Part shown: positions 32,514 to 42,645 of the stretch, one piece after another
How the letters are laid out: each line of letters starts with the position of its first letter
How positions within the stretch are numbered: position 1 is the first letter of the stretch
Source: Gracilaria gracilis
Lineage: Eukaryota > Rhodophyta > Florideophyceae > Gracilariales > Gracilariaceae
DNA: 64,000 nucleotides
Direction of reading: 5' to 3'
Assembly: GCA_030374805.1 (NCBI GenBank)
Contig: JARGSG010000231.1
Coordinates: forward strand, 1 to 64,000
The notes under the pieces: model-generated
The model's input: only the letters and a program-made list of their open reading frames with translations
The model's database searches: none
Told to the model about the DNA's origin: nothing
Program-made: the position numbers and the translations under genes

Positions 32514-33019
32514 GTGATTGCGCACGGTTTGGTGAACCTTGGCGCTGTATATTAGTTTGTTGTGTATGAATTGACTATGTAACTGTGTGGGGAGGACAGG
32601 ACGGGCTCATTTTTGTCGATGGTCTGTTTGTTTGTTTTTTTTTCTGTTGAGGCTCTTTCTTTTGTGTGCTGCACACCAATTTTGTAACCACCCGACTGTC
32701 CGTTGTTCGCTTGTTGTCTTCATGGCGTGGTCCTCCAGCGCCGCGCGCAATGGAGGCGGTTTGCTCGCAGTTGCTCGCAGTTGCTCCAGTAAAACTGCGC
32801 CACACAGCGCACTGGTTGCTTTGAACGCGCGCCCGTGAGTGGCTGCCACTTTGAAATCGGCACAGATTTTTTGCGAGCACACGTCGCGCCCAATCGCGCG
32901 CCTGCGCCGCGTGCTGCTGCGACGCGCCGCAAGCGCCGCCTTGGCGCGTCTGTCCGTCCGTGGCGGCGAGCTCCGTCGCTGTGCGCGCGCTGTTAGCTTT
33001 TCGAGCGCGTTTGATAGCC
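32514..33019. other. Intergenic, RbcX-like to SOD
   Basis: About 500 bp: 3' flank of the RbcX-like gene with T-rich DNA near 32610-32660, then GC-rich promoter DNA for the SOD gene. No gene seen. Confidence 0.45.
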
Positions 33020-33868
33020 ATGCGTGCGACGTTCGTGCCCTCCACGCCGCCCTTCTCGCCGCGCGCGCGCAGCGGCCTCGCCGCGCGGACGGCGCGCGCT
33101 GCAGCTGCGCCGCGCACGCGCACGCGCTGCACGAGCGCCGCTGCCGGCGCGTCGCTGCTGTCGAGGCGCGCGTTTTTGGCGCTTTCCGCGGCCGTTGTGG
33201 GCGCAGGCGCGCTGCAGGGAACCGCGAGCGCTGCTGAGCGTGCCGCGTTCGCGCTGCCGGAGCTGCCGTACGCTTATGATGCGTTGCAGCCTTATATCAG
33301 CGAGCAAATCATGAGGGCGCACCATGATGCCCATTTTGCAGCGTATGTGAACAAATTGAACGCTGCTTTGGCGCAGTTGGGTGATGGAGCTGTCAACGAC
33401 GACGCTTCGTTGAAGATGTTGATGCCTAAACTGAATTCTGTGAGCGATGCCGCTTTGAGAACGCAGATAAGGAATAACGGCGGAGGCTATTTCAATCACA
33501 AGCAATTCTTTGAAACTATGACCGCTGGCGGATCTGCGTTATCGAACACAAGCGCGCTTGCTAACCATATTGACCGCCAGTTTGGATCGTTTCAAAAGTT
33601 TGAGACCCAGTTCATTGACACTGCTATCGGTTTGTTCGGGTCGGGCTTTGTTTGGCTCGTACTTGACGGTGATCGATTAAGGATCACTAAATACGCCAAT
33701 CAGGATAATCCGCTCATGGATGGCGATGTTCTTCCAGTGCTAGGCTGTGATTGTTGGGAACATGCTTGGTATTTTCAATACGGTCCGAAGAAAGCCGATT
33801 ACATCAAGCAGTGGTGGAAGGTAGTGCACTGGTCTAGAGTGAGCGATATTTACGACCGAAAGGTGTGA
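33020..33868 (+). CDS. Fe/Mn-family superoxide dismutase, Mn-type signature, thylakoid-lumen targeting signal
   Basis: The 282-residue product has a bipartite leader: an Ala/Arg/Thr-rich transit part (1-45), then SRRAFLALSAAVVGAGALQG ending in TASAAE, a twin-arginine signal (RR at 49-50) with a cleavage-like ASA-A. The mature part is a complete Fe/Mn SOD. Metal ligands are H101 (MRAHHDAHF), H160 (NNGGGYFNHKQF), D244 and H248 (LGCDCWEHAWY); the gateway Tyr is Y109. GGG before the second ligand and ANQDNPL favour the Mn type over the Fe type. It would turn superoxide into peroxide and oxygen, probably on the lumen side of thylakoids. The usual GGGH is GGGY here. The ATG at 33020 is chosen over one at 32960, which adds residues ahead of the transit part. 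Confidence 0.88.
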   Translation: MRATFVPSTPPFSPRARSGLAARTARAAAAPRTRTRCTSAAAGASLLSRRAFLALSAAVVGAGALQGTASAAERAAFALPELPYAYDALQPYISEQIMRAHHDAHFAAYVNKLNAALAQLGDGAVNDDASLKMLMPKLNSVSDAALRTQIRNNGGGYFNHKQFFETMTAGGSALSNTSALANHIDRQFGSFQKFETQFIDTAIGLFGSGFVWLVLDGDRLRITKYANQDNPLMDGDVLPVLGCDCWEHAWYFQYGPKKADYIKQWWKVVHWSRVSDIYDRKV

Positions 33869-36305
33869 GCAAATTAGTATTACACTCGCTGTTACATAAC
33901 TCCAACGGTTTCGGGCACCCTTTCCAACATCATCTAGCGGATGTGGCCCCAGGAGTGTTTTCCTGTTCATTGCAAAGCCGTTTTGTTTTGCCCACGAATT
34001 TCTTCGTCTATTGATGTTTTGCGCCGAAGGCGGTGTAGAGCAATGGGTGTAAGACTACGTCCAGCGGGAACGAGACGAAGGCTCTATCGATACACAGTGT
34101 GTCTCAAAGCAGAGCCAAAGGATCACCAAGCGTTTCTGTAAAGCACTTGCACAACTGACGTATTTAACTACCGCTCTATGATGGGCTTTATTCAGCATTC
34201 AGCAACGAGTAGTTGCTACTATTGAGCAGACTGATATTTGCCTTTGGTCATGCCCAAATGGCTGTCAATCTATCACCATGATGGTGCACATGCTTGACAA
34301 CAATAAACCTGAGATTGTTCAAACTTTGTTCGTCAAGGTCTTGAGCCTCTCAGCGATTAGACATACAATATGTCACATAAATATACGCATATCCTATATT
34401 CCCAAGAAAAAAAAGTCATGAAGTTCTCGACCCACTCCCAACTTCACTTGCGCATCTTCTATAAGAACAATGCTCAAGTGAAGATTCTAAACACCCTCCC
34501 GATGATCCACAGTATTTGGCTATCGATGTTCCACGCATGTCGATGCGAGCTGAGTTTTTGATGCGTCCGTACACAGAACGCACTGAGAGACTGAGCCGTG
34601 GAATCGAAGTGGCGTGTTGCTGGCTCGCGAGTGGGGGTGCGGATCAATCTTCATGTTGTATCTAATCGTAACAGCACGTACCAGGTACCCTTTAATCCTT
34701 TACCAGGACAAGAGCAAGGCTTGAAAGCTCCTTCAAGGGTGCAAGTGCGTTGTGTATATCGCTTTGGCCTAATCAATCGATAACACGATGGATTGAAAGT
34801 ATATTTCCAAAACTGGTGTAACCTTGGTATTGTACGTGTAGTGTCAGCGAGCTGTAGTTCGAAGACACTACCAGAACTGCAACACCTCCACCCATGGGCC
34901 TTGGGCAAGCACATGAGCGGTCATAGCTCAGCCGGTAATCACCATGACTACTCTTTCCAGAGGACCATGGTCCCCCAACCTCCCATACTGCCGGTTCGCT
35001 ATGTGTATGTTGGTATAAATGAGCCTATCAAATGCGATCCTGATGGTTTTTAAAAGTTGTCGACATAGGGTCAAACGCAACAACTACTTGATGCGACCGT
35101 GGCTCCCGACTTATACACCAATTCTTACGAGTAGTCTGGATGCACAAGTTAGACAACTTCAATACTATTGACGTACTGAAGCAATAGCACTCTCCATGAA
35201 TAAAAATCGGACAGGGACTAGTTTCGTGTTTGGCGTGCATTTTCCTACAAATTTCTATGGCTGTTAACATCCGTTGATACCGCATGATAATGATGACAGA
35301 CTTCTCTCAAAAACAAGCTGTAATCAGGTACTTGACCCAAACATACGATTCATGAATAAAAGTGAACTGATTCTCTCGGCTGTGGATCGTGTCCCAGTTT
35401 ACTCGCTTAGTTGTAGATGGAGCTAATCTTGAGGCAGAAGAAGCAATCAGACAAGAGATGAGGCCCAGGAAGCTGATGAACGTCTGCAACAGATTTGATA
35501 GAAAGAACCAGTCGTTTCTTTGTAAAGTGCTCTTTCTCCTCCTGCATGGGCTCAAATCGATGGATTTGAGCCAAGAGTTAGGAAACCACTGACTGGCCCG
35601 CTTCGCAAACAAGAAAGGAGAACATACCGTAGTGCGCGGCGGCGGCCCAGCAAAGTGTGTGGTGTCGTGAGTCACGTCTGCATGTGGCACAGCGAGCGAA
35701 GTCGGCCCCGCTAATCTCCCCACAGCGATGTTCTGGCAAAGGAATCCGATTCGATCCTCTTCTCCGGTGAATGTCGCTCTTGTGGTAGCTTATCTTACCG
35801 AGGTTCCAGGAAGGTACAGTGCTTTGCATCTACGCGGTTGATCTCATTCAATAGGCGCTCTGAAATCCACAGAGAATCCCAGAGAGGGGATTTGCCTCTG
35901 GCAGAGACGGCGAACCAGTTAGGAGGTTGACTACCTTCTAAGCACTAGATATATTATGCGGAGGAATTATTGTGTTGAAGTAGAAGCAAATCATGTTTAA
36001 ACGAGAAAGAAAGCCTTTCACTTCGTCGAAAAAGCCAGTGAGTAAAGCAAACATTTCTATCTAGGGAAATCTAAAGAGGAAAGTACGGTACAAAAAACAG
36101 CAGGCGGCGGTATATCTAGCAGTTCCAACGCAGTCCATAGAACAGAATCTTCGACTGGTCCTTCAAAAACGGTCAACTAGCAACCGAGCATCGAAAACAC
36201 TGTGCTTCTCCGCTTTTGTGGTCCAATCATGGAAAGGGAGGCAGCAATCGTAAGCTTCGGTTTCAAAGATGAGCCTATTACCTAGGGCGACTAACAGGAT
36301 CGGGC
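33869..36305. other. Gene-poor stretch of 2.4 kb
   Basis: No recognisable gene on either strand. A tRNA A-box-like match at 34924 lacks the rest of a tRNA. A/T-rich patches occur near 34360-34440. May hold decayed mobile DNA that I cannot identify. Confidence 0.45.
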
Positions 36306-36656
36306 TCAGTAAAATGCGGTGTTGACGTATGGTCCACGGTTTACTCCGTAGTCCATATTCCGCATATGGGTGCGAGCTACCATGGCGGACCTTCGATGAG
36401 CATTTTGGGCTTCCACCCTCCTCGCTGATTGTTCCATGACTGCTGCTGCTTCGGCTCGACGACGGAGGTGCCGTTCGTATCCTGAGTCGTAGTCGTAATC
36501 GTAATCGTCGTAGTATGGACGGCGGGAAGAGTGGCGATGGTGGCTGTGGTAGCGATGACCGTGGCGACTGTGGCGAGAGCGATGAGATCGGTAGCGGTGA
36601 CGACGCCGCGATGAAGAGTATGAAGAGGAGGCAGCAAGCATGGAGAGCAGACCCAT
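36306..36656 (-). CDS. Small His/Arg/Ser/Tyr-rich protein, unrecognised
   Basis: A 116-residue frame starting MGLLSMLAASSSYSSS. It has a dense Arg/His/Ser tract (residues ~17-47), an acidic Tyr/Asp run (YYDDYDYDYDSGY) and a charged helical C-terminal half ending YVNTAFY. Codon-level order in the tract looks like protein selection rather than a simple repeat. The ATG at 36656 follows a C/A-rich leader without other ATGs, and a TATA-like sequence lies about 120 bp upstream. I know no family; a nucleic-acid or metal-binding role would be a guess from composition. Confidence 0.5.
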   Translation of the reverse strand: MGLLSMLAASSSYSSSRRRHRYRSHRSRHSRHGHRYHSHHRHSSRRPYYDDYDYDYDSGYERHLRRRAEAAAVMEQSARRVEAQNAHRRSAMVARTHMRNMDYGVNRGPYVNTAFY

Positions 36657-36769
36657 ATTCAAGAGTTAGCGGGTTGAGTGATTGCGCTCGGGTTAGTGTA
36701 TTGAGTATCGAATGTGCGTGGGCTTGGGTTGGAGTACCGGGGGAGTGGAAGATAAGCACCCACTGATAC

Positions 36770-36783
36770 TCGTTTTATATTGA
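36770..36783 (-). promoter_or_regulatory. TATA-like element for the small His/Arg-rich protein
   Basis: On the minus strand the sequence reads CTCAATATAAAACG, about 115-125 bp upstream of the ATG at 36656; the stretch between lacks another ATG. Confidence 0.35.
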
Positions 36784-37579
36784 GAGTGGTCGTGCAGCGA
36801 GTGTGGAAAGCATTTAATTGATCGAGCTTCCTCGACAAGTCGGTGCGTGCTACAAGTGATAAAGGGCCGAGCAATGTCGCTGGAGTCGCTCAGCATGTGG
36901 GGGGCACGCCGTCAACGGAGACAGCGCATGTTGCGATCGTTCGGAAACGCGGGCCAACGCAGGGAGCGGAGGCATGTTTCGGCAGCTGTACCACATGAAC
37001 AGCCCTCTTTCCAAGTGAGCATTCTTGAAGACGTGTCTGTGCTGGTTGCATCTGGACCGTGAGTTCAAGCAGAATAAACGCTTTCAGCATGTTGGACTCT
37101 ACTGTCCAAGACACGCTCATGGCACGGGCACGTCCTTCCTGGTGGACAGGGTGATAATGTGCAGCACGTTGTGCAAACGGCAGGGTTGATTAACAGCGGT
37201 TGTTCTACAAACGGCTCTATTGGCCCCCTTCTTTAAATCATTGCGCGATCGCTAACCATTGTGCAGCGGACAGCGCATCTTGACGAATCCCTTGCTTGAC
37301 GCCATTACGGGGCTCGTGTAAATCGGTGATGCCACCAAAAAGTGTGGAATAGAAACGCCACACTTGGACATGGTCATTCGGTTCTGGAAAAGGTGGACTA
37401 CATCGAAGAGTGTAGGATCAGTTCCAATACGTGTCTGTTGTGCTCCCTGTATCATACCACGGAAAACGGAAAGTGCGGCGTGGAGAAGGCCTAACTCTCA
37501 TGAAAATCGCCCGCAATCAAGCTTTGAATTGGACCTCTCCTGTCCTCAAGGCATGTTTGTGTGAACAGCGTTCTTGCCT

Positions 37580-37604
37580 TCGTTCGTTCGTTCGTTCGTT
37601 CGTT
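37580..37604. repeat. CGTT tetranucleotide microsatellite
   Basis: Six uninterrupted CGTT units. Confidence 0.9.
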
Positions 37605-37989
37605 CATCGCTGTGCAGCTTTTAACTTTGTGGAACAGTTCTCAGTTTCACTCTCTGTTCCAGGCGGCGCCAATGCAAAAGCTCTGTGGGCCACAGTTTCT
37701 CCACTCTATCTGTGCGTGCGATCAAACATGGATTCTAGTGTCCTCAGCATTCGCCCGTTTCATATGAATCGTGCAACAAGTCAAGAAGCGATACGGTTCA
37801 GTGAAGCATGAATATCAGTTCTCACGATACTAGAAACTTTCCTTGACTCTGGAAACAACCAGTCTTCATGGGGGAAAAGTTCTAGAGACGCCGGTTTAGT
37901 TGTTGCGGTAGATTTCGGCGATTGGTAAAGGGTTAGCCCTCTTAACCTACTAGATGTGAACAGTACACGTAGCTACAATAACCTTTTAC

Positions 37990-38144
37990 TCCTTGTCAGG
38001 AGTGCGTTCGATACTACCCGTTTATATTGTTCTTCTTAATTGCTGTGGACGCTGTGTTCTAATTCCTAACACAATGGAGAAGTATCCTACAGATACTTCT
38101 CTTTCCTTGTCAGGAGTGCGTTCGATGCTACCCTTTTATATTGT
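37990..38144. repeat. 40-bp direct repeats flanking a perfect hairpin
   Basis: Copies at 37990-38029 and 38105-38144 differ at two positions; both open CCTTGTCAGGAGTGCGTTCG and end TTTATATTGT. Between them, 38077-38086 and 38092-38101 form a perfect 10-bp inverted repeat (GAGAAGTATC) with a 5-base loop. This could be a small non-autonomous mobile element or its footprint. Confidence 0.8.
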
Positions 38145-39054
38145 ACAGTACGTTCCTGAAATTTAAAGGGGAAGCTAAAGTAGATATTTGAAGTCCTAAT
38201 TTTGGCCAAGTCATCATGACCGTTTTCAGCTGTGATGGTTCACTGGAAACCCCAATTAAGATATAACAGATTCCATCAGAGACACGTCAGAAAAATGAGA
38301 ATCTGACTGTGGGCATGCCTTGTTTGGAAAATAGAGAGTTCCAAAGCATAGAGTTATCGACGCACCGGCTTCAGAGCCAAAGGAGTGATACCGATCTCCC
38401 TACTTCACAATTTTGTGAGCTGATACACACGATGATAGGGCTGTCACTGCCAGAAATGAGAAATAGATGACTTGTTTGAATAGGCCGATATCTGTGATGA
38501 TATGAACAACAACTGAGCAACTCGGGCTCTCTGCCTGGGTCTCTACCGGAGCTCAACTCTTTTACACTGCTTATAGATAAGAGCCGATGAATTACTGGTT
38601 TGGTAGGTGGAACAACTGCTCTCACCTATCAAAAGGTCTGCAGATGGTACAAGAGTATACCTTTTCTGCAGAGCTGATGAAAAATCTGTGATAACGATAT
38701 GCCCACGATATGGTTTTGAGATGGTGCAGGTAACGTTCTACCCTTGGTAACTCTCTTACCCAGGGCCTGCTCTTACCTGCACTACTGCCCTCACTGCTTT
38801 ATTGCGGTCTCAAGCCCTCTATTCCGACACTACCATAGGGGGATTTATCTCAGTACCCTCTCTTTAGACCATAACTCTGTCGGCTATTGCTTTATCATGT
38901 CGTTTCGGACTGTGAAGCTACATAGCCTGTAGACCACCCTGGCATATAGTCACAACCAGTAGCCGTTTAACGCTCAACCTTTTCGTAGTCTGGGTAGTGG
39001 GAACAATGAAAGTGCGATCACATCCTCAGTGAGGATTCTTAATACATATATGAA

Positions 39055-42000
39055 TTAATTTCTATGAGAGATAATACCGTTCATAGGCTTTCTGTCTTCA
39101 AAGAAGACCAAAACGGATATGATTTCGAACGGTTTGAAATCCAAGGTTACATGTGTGATGCCATGACTGCGGTCCTCGGCACCTAAGCTCCATTGCCGAT
39201 CGTGTGAAACTTCCATATCCAACAAGTTGCAAATCTTCACATCTCGAGCTGGATATGGAAAATATAGAGCGGCTGGACCCCGAGTGCCCATCGTCTCGTA
39301 CATACGGACAACAACGGCATCAGAATGCAGTTCGCTCTTTTTAACAGCGGAAATACAGACTGATTTCAGCATATGTGAAGATTCGGACATCATTTCAAAA
39401 GCCAATGAGGCTGGCTGGTCAACGTCGTCAAGTTCTGCACACTCGTAGAATTCCGGGGGCACGTTGAGGTCCCACGCTTCAGCGAATACTTCTTGGCATG
39501 GAAATGCTTTCTGGTGGGGAAGAAGTGCGTACGTCATGAAATGCTTTCCTATATCTGCGGTATCATCTGGGCTCTTTGGTGCGCGCAAGAGTGATATTCG
39601 CATAGTCGAGTCCCGAACTGAGTACCCATACTTGCAGTCGCTAAGAAGAGACAAGCCGAAGCCAGGTTCACTGAGATCACAGAACTGATGTCCCACTACC
39701 TCAAACTTCGCAATTTCCCACGAATGATTGAAAGTTGTTGGGCGTTTCACATAGCCGAATTGCGTGTCATAACTCGCATGGCTGTTCCTCACCTCGGCGT
39801 TAAACAGAACCCGGAGAATCTTTCTGCTCTCCTTCCAATTGACTTCAGTTCGAAAATCAAGACGAGAGCTACCAGCTCTCAATAGAATGAATTGCTCAAT
39901 CTCTGATCCTGCTTTTGTGGGGGGATATTTCAAATGTAGCGCCACACGTAGTGGGCCAGATTCAATGATTTTGCAGCTCACCGCCTCTCCGATGACTTCT
40001 TTCTTTTCAAATGAATAAACTTCTGAGTCCCAAGCGCACCAGAACTGACTCACATCGTCATAAAGAACAAATCTGTTTCCACCCTGTGAAAGAGAATCAG
40101 GAGAGTCTTTTCTCCATACCAGTGCTTCTCTGCCGCCTTGAGGGGTTGATGAGTCTTCTGACGCAAGCTTCAAGCTCTTGACTATTCCTGTCTCGCAAAT
40201 TTCGACCCGGACTATCCCATTGTCCAGCATGAACATAGTGGGCTGTCCAGATATTTCCTCCTTAACAATACTTGCAGGCTGCAAGTCCTTGGACGACACC
40301 GATAGGAATTTTGGTCTGAGAGTCACTCCAAATCCTCTCGCAGGTGTGGTGAGAACCAAAAGCACCCTAGACGAATGAGAACTATCACTCTTTTCCAGTA
40401 AGGCTATTTGTTTTTGTGCCTTACACGCTTGCCAACTTAAAGAGGGCAAGTCATTATCTGATCGAAGGCAAGTTTCTATGACTCGGGGTCTTGAGCTCTC
40501 CCTGTTTCCCATCCGTTCCCGGCTTACAAGCATACCATTGACAGGTATAGAGCTTTCAGAAGAGATGGTCATCAATTTGCGACGCTTCGGCGCTGATTCG
40601 AGCTTGAAGAAAGCCAAATAGTTTTCCTCAAAGTACTTCATAACTCTTTTAACTGCGGCAATGCCCTTCAAACGAACATCTTCGTAATCTCGAGCGGTTT
40701 CCCTGTATACTTCTGCAATACACGAGCCTGGTAATGTATCATGAAAGCAATTCTTCAAGACCAACTTCCAGCAATCTTTCAACTCAACCGCTGGATACTT
40801 GAAGGGTGCGTGTGAAAGTTTGGCAACCCCAAGTGCAATTGAACAGAGTGCTTCTGCTTCCTGTAATAAGATTTCAGATTGGCGATTTTCCAGTTTCGTC
40901 CTTGCTTGACTTGTGTACGTACCGCGATGAAGCTCGAAATAAAGTTCACCAACCCATCGAGGAAGTTCATTTTGCAATTCTTCCAGTCGTTCGAAGAACT
41001 CCAAAGGCGTCGAAAACTTAACACGAGGAACACCGTCTAGATCATTCATTCGCAGCATAGATTCTACCATCGCCGGCGAAGCGCCGCCCCCTCCATCACC
41101 ATGACCGACCAGCATGATCGCATCACTAATCACGCCAGAATCTTTGTTCTTGTTCACTGAACGGAACACTTCATCTGGAAAGGCTTGGGCATTGTAGGTA
41201 TCGGCTGGTGGCATATGCGACAACACTTTAGTGCCATCGAGGCCTTCCCATACAAAACTTGAATGACTTCGGGTTTTCAGACAAACATGAACGTGACAAG
41301 TATACATGTTAGCAACTTCCGCATTCAAAGCAAATCGAAAAAGGACGATGGTAACGTGGATGTCATTATACGTACGGAAACTTGTTGAACAAATTCCAAC
41401 TTAGCTTCTGGGTCATGAAGTAATCAACACCACAACCTTTCATTATCTGAGGCAGTTGCGCTGCATATCCAAAGGTATCGGGCAACCAGAATTCCTTGCA
41501 ATGAATTCCGAAGTTCTCCTTGAAGAATCCCTGACCCAGCACGAACTGACGAACAAGAGATTCGCCGTTGGGTATGTTGCAATCCATTTCCACCCATGTA
41601 GCGCCAACGGGTACGAACCGTCCCTCCTTTACTCGCTGGCATATTTGATTCCATAGTAAAGGGTATTTCTCTTTAACCCATTCGTACAGTTGTGCCTGAG
41701 ATTGCACAAATATCGTCTCTGGATATTGGTCCAGCAATCTCAATTGTGTCGAGAAGGTACGGGCACCCTTCGCAGGTGTGGAAGCCATAGGCCAAAGCCA
41801 GGCCAAATCAATATGCGAGTGTAGCATGGAATGAACAGTGCTCTGAGATTCCCCATTTCGTTTTGAAAGAAATTGTGCAGCGACCTTACGGCCATGTTCA
41901 AAAGTACTCCTATCGGAAACATCTACAGCATTAACAACTCGGTTGGCAACATTAAGAGCATTCGCTTTCCTTGGCCCCTCGGGTAAATGCTTTGCCAGGC

Positions 42001-42645
42001 TGGACAGAAGCGTAAGATCATGAATGAGACCCCACGCGGTGGGGTCAAATATAGCAATGCAACACTCCTCAAGTGTGTAGTATTTTTCCATATCCGGAGG
42101 TTCGATATCTCCACCACGACAGCCCCAAACAGACCGTTGCAAGCGATTTCAATATATAACCTTACCGTATCTCCTTCTCTCGCAACACTGTTCAAACGTT
42201 CCGGAAACAACGGAAAGTCAGCGCGACGGCACCAACTGTCACCCCCGACAAGCCCCTGGAGTGGGACTCCATTCTCTTTCAGCACCATTGCTTCTGAATT
42301 AGAGTCCCACAACAAGTGAACAGGCTGTTTCTGCATAGTTTCAGGAATCTCAATGTCAAGGCGGAATAAGTGTGATGAAAAACTTGGTCCGAAGGAATCT
42401 CCAACACTTGCCGGGCGGAAGGTATGAGATTCGAAAACATTTTGAGACGGACATGTTACAGGTTCTGTAAGTTTTGCAACAGAGAGACTAACTGCAGAAC
42501 GATCGTGCTGACGCCATAATCTTCCACACAAATTCTGGTCCATGCGTCCAGGGGGGGCATTTCCCTTCGGGTTGAACGATTCCCATCCAAGAAAAACATT
42601 TACACGTGATTCTGTGATCGACGGTTTCTTGTAGTGCTGAGCCAT
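39055..42645 (-). pseudogene. MAN2C1: Class II alpha-mannosidase (GH38, Man2C1/Ams1 type); one intron, one frameshift
   Basis: GH38 mannosidases trim alpha-mannose from free oligosaccharides in the cytosol or vacuole. The N-terminal part starts MAQHYKKPSITESRVNVF at 42645 and continues to ACNGLFGA. The catalytic part carries MLHSHIDLAWLWPM (zinc His and Asp), VPVGATWVEMD, EFWLPDTFGYAAQLPQIM (nucleophile Asp), YFMTQKLSWNLFNKFP, then WEGLDGTKVLSHMPPADTYN and the long beta-rich C-terminus. A 108-bp GT-AG intron (41267-41374) joins FP to HSSFVWEG. A one-base frame change near 42110-42135 separates GLFGA from the GGDIEPPDMEKYY text. Apart from that single break the ~1130-residue protein is complete, so an assembly error is as likely as a real null allele. 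It is labelled pseudogene only for this break. Confidence 0.85.

Larger units (their letters stand above)
36784..39054. other. Gene-poor stretch of 2.3 kb with short repeats
   Basis: No supported gene. It holds a CGTT microsatellite (37580-37604), a pair of 40-bp direct repeats (37990 and 38105) with a perfect hairpin between them, and A/T-rich 3' flank of the mannosidase gene. Confidence 0.5.

Noticed and set aside
34924..35000. Possible tRNA: TAGCTCAGCCGG matches the A box and GGTTCG at 34993 resembles a B box.
   Set aside because: No T-stem closing, no acceptor complementary to the 5' seven bases and spacing is poor; at best a degenerate tRNA-derived relic.
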